Positions 6,401-8,149 of a stretch of DNA of 8,149 bases are shown here, one piece after another (within the stretch, counting starts at the first letter, position 1; each line of letters begins with the position of its first letter). The stretch covers positions 1 through 8,149 of the forward strand of contig JANPCR010000195.1 in assembly GCA_031431035.1 (NCBI GenBank), read 5' to 3'. The position numbers and the translations under genes were made by a program. The notes beneath the pieces are model-generated. The model was given only the letters and a program-made list of their open reading frames with translations. It made no database searches and had not been told where the DNA came from. The stretch is from JANYCG01 sp031431035. GTDB taxonomy: Bacteria; Pseudomonadota; Gammaproteobacteria; Burkholderiales; Burkholderiaceae_C.

Positions 6401-8149
6401 TGAAGGTGGCAATGCCCAGCGCATTGGTGGTGGCCGTGGCGACCTCGCGGCCATCGCAGGTGGACACGCGCACTTTGGCGTTCGGCACCGGCTTGCCTTT
6501 GTCCAGCGTGGTCACCCAAGCCAGTGCGTTTTCACGCCCCAGTTTGAAATGCACCGCCAGGTTGGTGACCAGCGCCGTGGTGCGCACATAGAAGTTGCGT
6601 TGCTTGCCAAAGCGCTCGTCCAGCAGCGACTGGCCCAGCTTTTGCGATTCAATTTCGACCACATGAAAGCCAGGTGTGAGCGGAATGCCCACCACTTCAA
6701 ACGGGCGTGGGTCGGCGCTTGCAGGCTGGGGCAGGTCCAGACTTTTAACGCCCGTTTGCCCCTGCAACAGCGACACCATGCGGGTTTGCACGTCGGTTTT
6801 GTCATTCGCGTCGATCACCTGGGGCAAGGGGCTTTTGCTGTCTTTGGCGGCTTGCTGGCGGCCCACAAGCGCGTTGTCATACAGCTGGACTTTGGCCATC
6901 CAGGCGATGATTTCTGTGTCGGTGGTGGGCTGGATGTCGCTGACCCGTCCGTTGGTTTTGCTGCCAGCTTTGGCCGCGTCCAGCCCCTGAATTTTCAGCG
7001 TCGCCTCTACATTGCGCAACGTCACGGGCAGCAAAGCCACGCCGTTCGGCTCGGCAAAGCGTTCCACAATGCCAAAGGGCGCGGCGGCAAACTTGGCCAG
7101 GGGCGGCATGGCCCCGGTGGCGACTTTGAGCGGAAAGGTGTCTGCATTCACCAGCACGCGCCCCGCGCTGTCTTTGAAGTCTTTGGGCAGCACCAAACTG
7201 AACTGCGCAAGCTCGGGCATCAAACTTGCAAAGGCAACGCTGTTGACCACGCCGTCTGCGCTGCTGTCGTCGGCTTCGTCTTTGCCTAAAACCGGTTTGA
7301 AGCTGTCTTTGGCGGAGTTCAGTCGAATGGCTAGCGCCAATTTTTTGGACACTGGCGCGTTGAAATTCAGGCTCATCGCGCGAATTGGCAAACACGCGGC
7401 CTGCGCGTTTTCTCGCTCGCAACTGAAGCTGGCTGAAAACGGCTGGCGCACCGTGAAGGCAAAGCGCTTTTCGACCGAGTTGACGATGCCGCTGGATGCC
7501 GCTGTGGCAGCATTGGCTGCCGCGCTGGCCACGCCTTTGCCGTACACCAGTTGCACTTTGCTCGATGCACTCAAGCGCCGGTTGCAGGCCAGGGTGATAA
7601 AACTCAAGGGTGACTTGGCAGCGGCTTTGTCCAGCCCATTGGCTTTGAGCAAGGCCGCCCGGTCCGCGCCGTCAATCAAGCGCACGCCAACCCTCTCGCC
7701 CAGGCCTTCCAGCGCGCACGAGACGTTGGCCCGCACGCTGTCCAAAGTGGCGGTGCCGTTCAGTTGCAATACAAAATACTGCTCTTCGTCGATGTTGCTG
7801 GCGTTGTAGGGTCGAATGGACTGTACAAACGGCCCGCCGCTGTTGAACTGGTAGCGGGCGGGGCCTGTCAACTCAGTGCCTTTGACGGACTTCAAACCGG
7901 CTTGCATTTGCAGCTTGCAGGCGACACCGGGCGGCAAATCTGCGTCAAAGTCAAACACCCATTCGCGTTCGCTTGTCCAGCGGCCACGGCCTTGGCTGCT
8001 GGCGGCGTCAGTGCAACTGACGGTCAGTGGCGCGGCGGCTTTGGGGTCGCCAAAATTGACCGCAGCTTCACTGAATTTGGCAACCACCTGGCGCACCTGG
8101 GCCACTTCGCCCTGCGGCGACACACTGGTGACCTGAAAGGCCTGGGCCG
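3438..8149 (-). CDS. Alpha-2-macroglobulin family protein, N-terminal and central part (5' end beyond right edge; frame broken at 3' end)
   Basis: This is a large periplasmic protease trap: cleavage of a bait segment exposes a thioester that bonds to the attacking protease. The frame is open to the right edge. The first visible residues, AQAFQVTSVSPQGEV, look like the end of a signal peptide followed by the mature N-terminus, so little is missing. Numbering from the GTG at 8123 (probably internal, not the start): N-terminal beta domains 1-500; an A2M_N-like domain with ALVTNLAVHFKLGRENALAW (517-536); FDRTLVRAGETVSMK (646-660); a bait-region domain about 1030-1260 (KSYQAGEVAKFQVR, AEVALAAVDQALLEL); the A2M domain about 1263-1350 (TFKIVAVADAAQGLFGTG); and the start of the thioester domain with CLEQ at 1497-1500. 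After residue 1556 the frame gives five unrelated residues and stops. The reconstituted protein is longer than E. coli YfhM (1653 residues). It is a distant relative of YfhM, so no symbol is assigned. Confidence 0.93.
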   Translation of the reverse strand, partial: AQAFQVTSVSPQGEVAQVRQVVAKFSEAAVNFGDPKAAAPLTVSCTDAASSQGRGRWTSEREWVFDFDADLPPGVACKLQMQAGLKSVKGTELTGPARYQFNSGGPFVQSIRPYNASNIDEEQYFVLQLNGTATLDSVRANVSCALEGLGERVGVRLIDGADRAALLKANGLDKAAAKSPLSFITLACNRRLSASSKVQLVYGKGVASAAANAATAASSGIVNSVEKRFAFTVRQPFSASFSCERENAQAACLPIRAMSLNFNAPVSKKLALAIRLNSAKDSFKPVLGKDEADDSSADGVVNSVAFASLMPELAQFSLVLPKDFKDSAGRVLVNADTFPLKVATGAMPPLAKFAAAPFGIVERFAEPNGVALLPVTLRNVEATLKIQGLDAAKAGSKTNGRVSDIQPTTDTEIIAWMAKVQLYDNALVGRQQAAKDSKSPLPQVIDANDKTDVQTRMVSLLQGQTGVKSLDLPQPASADPRPFEVVGIPLTPGFHVVEIESQKLGQSLLDERFGKQRNFYVRTTALVTNLAVHFKLGRENALAWVTTLDKGKPVPNAKVRVSTCDGREVATATTNALGIATFTGLSPQAPICDTGSSRHYSGGRAYFVSARADSQGIEDLAFTWSDWSRGVESWRFNVPTSQAVQPDERAHTVFDRTLVRAGETVSMKHILRSQTQAGFGSAAQKPATLSITHIGSGQQYTQPLVWRQTATGGQSAQSSFATPPAAKLGVYQVELKGADEERSFASGQFRVEEFRLPVLEGRVSPSDKKALVNVKAVPVEVQINYVAGGAAVNLPVRVSALVRPRFLGFSDFEEFNFSPPREQQSTGNEGEEEATASQDTQVIANKLPLVLDKSGAGKLVLDKVPPAKQPQDLLLEATYADPNGEVQTIRSTQTLWPAAVVVGLKTEGWVSLSGGTKQKVKFQALALNLAGKPQAGVAMQVTARARIVTTSRKRMIGGFYTYDNKTTLKDLGQVCDGQSDARGMLFCEAALTEPGEIELIATAKDASGNSIQAASSMYVTRQGELWFGGENHDRMDVLPEKKSYQAGEVAKFQVRMPFRFATALVSVEREGIVESTVMQLNGQDPTISLPIKDNWGPNVYVSVLALRGRLREVPWYSFFTWGFKAPREWWTSFWVEGREYVAPTSMVDLSKPAFRLGLAEIRVGTQAHQLNVAVKADKESYPVRGQAKVTITVKLPNGQPAANAEVALAAVDQALLELMPNTSWNLLDAMLQRRAWGVETSTAQMEIIGRRHYGRKAVPAGGGGGRSGTRELLDTLLLWNPAVQLDAKGQATVTVPLNDALTTFKIVAVADAAQGLFGTGQTSIKATQDLQIISGLPPLVREDDVFRAQLTVRNTTQAAMKVEVTPRATLLDLKPQVVDVPAGDTRELAWLVTAPAQLAMTRFEALLWEIEAKDVSPNAAKSGARDALKARQRIIPAVPLTVQQATLVQVDGSFSLDVNPPADALPISGQIPGTKRGGLKLSLQPKLAEGLPGVRDWFNNYPFICLEQKTSKSIGLRDAKLWQSVVAQIPSYLDADGLASYFPPRDGDANRGSDTLTAYLLASSTRRPA
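3454..3459 (-). other. Single-base frameshift in the A2M gene
   Basis: Reading the coding strand, the upstream frame runs TAYLLASS and then TRRPA-stop. The frame that restores family sequence re-reads one base, as if a CC had contracted to C in the bases coding Ser-Ser-His-Glu. Adding one C gives TAYLLASSHEAARLNPAFAL, which fits how I recall this part of the family. I see no heptameric slippery sequence of the X XXY YYZ kind here, so programmed frameshifting is unlikely. A sequencing or assembly error or a real inactivating deletion are the two candidates. The sequence alone cannot separate them. Confidence 0.85.
3624..3635 (-). other. Thioester motif CLEQ of the A2M protein
   Basis: The codons give Cys-Leu-Glu-Gln within WFNNYPFICLEQKTSKSIG (Cys at residue 1497 counted from 8123). 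In active A2Ms the Cys side chain and the Gln form an internal thioester, which captures the protease after bait cleavage. All four motif residues are intact, so this is a thioester-competent A2M rather than one of the bacterial types that lack the motif. The motif lies upstream of the frameshift. Confidence 0.92.
4338..4451 (-). other. Probable bait region of the A2M protein
   Basis: Residues about 1225-1262 lie between the bait-region domain core and the A2M domain, about 235-270 residues before the thioester, where the bait lies in bacterial A2Ms. The stretch is rich in Arg and Lys (QRRAW, IGRRHYGRKAVPAG) and ends in five glycines followed by RSGTREL. It looks flexible and offers many sites to trypsin-like proteases. 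The assignment rests on position and composition only. Confidence 0.6.
5625..5690 (-). other. Low-complexity acidic loop in the A2M protein
   Basis: Residues about 812-833 read PREQQSTGNEGEEEATASQD and then TQ, an acidic, polar segment without hydrophobic residues in the middle of a beta-domain region (between LVRPRFLGFSDFEEF and VIANKLPLVLD). It is probably a disordered surface loop. Its position, far from the thioester, makes it a poor candidate for the main bait. Confidence 0.6.

Noticed and set aside
5802..7289. Plus-strand open frame of 495 codons opposite the A2M gene
   Set aside because: It lies fully antisense to well-conserved A2M coding sequence. Its product is rich in His, Arg, Gly and Ala with no recognisable domain, which is typical of the frame opposite a GC-rich gene.
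7012..7809. Plus-strand open frame of 265 codons
   Set aside because: It is antisense to the N-terminal A2M domains; the Ser/Ala/Leu-rich product resembles no family I know.
1..8149. CRISPR array, tRNA/rRNA gene, insertion sequence or undescribed multi-gene system
   Set aside because: No regularly spaced repeats, RNA gene signatures or transposase sequence were seen. The window is filled by two recognisable genes.

Overview
The window is GC-rich apart from its first ~70 bases. It is almost fully occupied by two genes on the minus strand, read from the right edge towards the left. Gene content and protein style point to a Gram-negative betaproteobacterium, most likely Burkholderiales/Comamonadaceae. 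The taxon is inferred from recalled resemblance, not from a search.

Positions 8149 to 2143 hold a very large periplasmic alpha-2-macroglobulin (A2M) family protein, distantly related to E. coli YfhM. The right edge cuts it at or just after the expected signal peptide. It has the A2M thioester motif (Cys-Leu-Glu-Gln) at 3624-3635 and a probable basic, glycine-rich bait segment at 4338-4451. It also has five pairs of nearby cysteines; the thioester cysteine is the only one left without a partner. The reading frame breaks by one base at about 3456. The upstream frame ends at a stop at 3438-3440, while clear A2M sequence continues in the next frame to a stop at 2143-2145. Restoring one C on the coding strand would give a single protein of at least 2001 residues.

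Positions 2132 to 1 hold pbpC, encoding the bifunctional peptidoglycan synthase PBP1C. It starts 10 bases after the A2M stop and runs off the left edge. All transglycosylase and transpeptidase motifs are present. The C-terminal penicillin-binding-protein 1C domain would lie outside the window. The last ~70 bases at the left edge are only 29% GC, use codons unlike the rest of the gene and look like a dispersed repeat read in frame.

Together they form the known A2M-PBP1C pair. The accepted model is that A2M traps proteases that enter the periplasm after envelope damage and PBP1C repairs the wall. I see no RNA gene, CRISPR array, insertion sequence or unfamiliar system. The points worth a second look are the frameshift, the AT-rich in-frame block in pbpC and some sequence details of the A2M.
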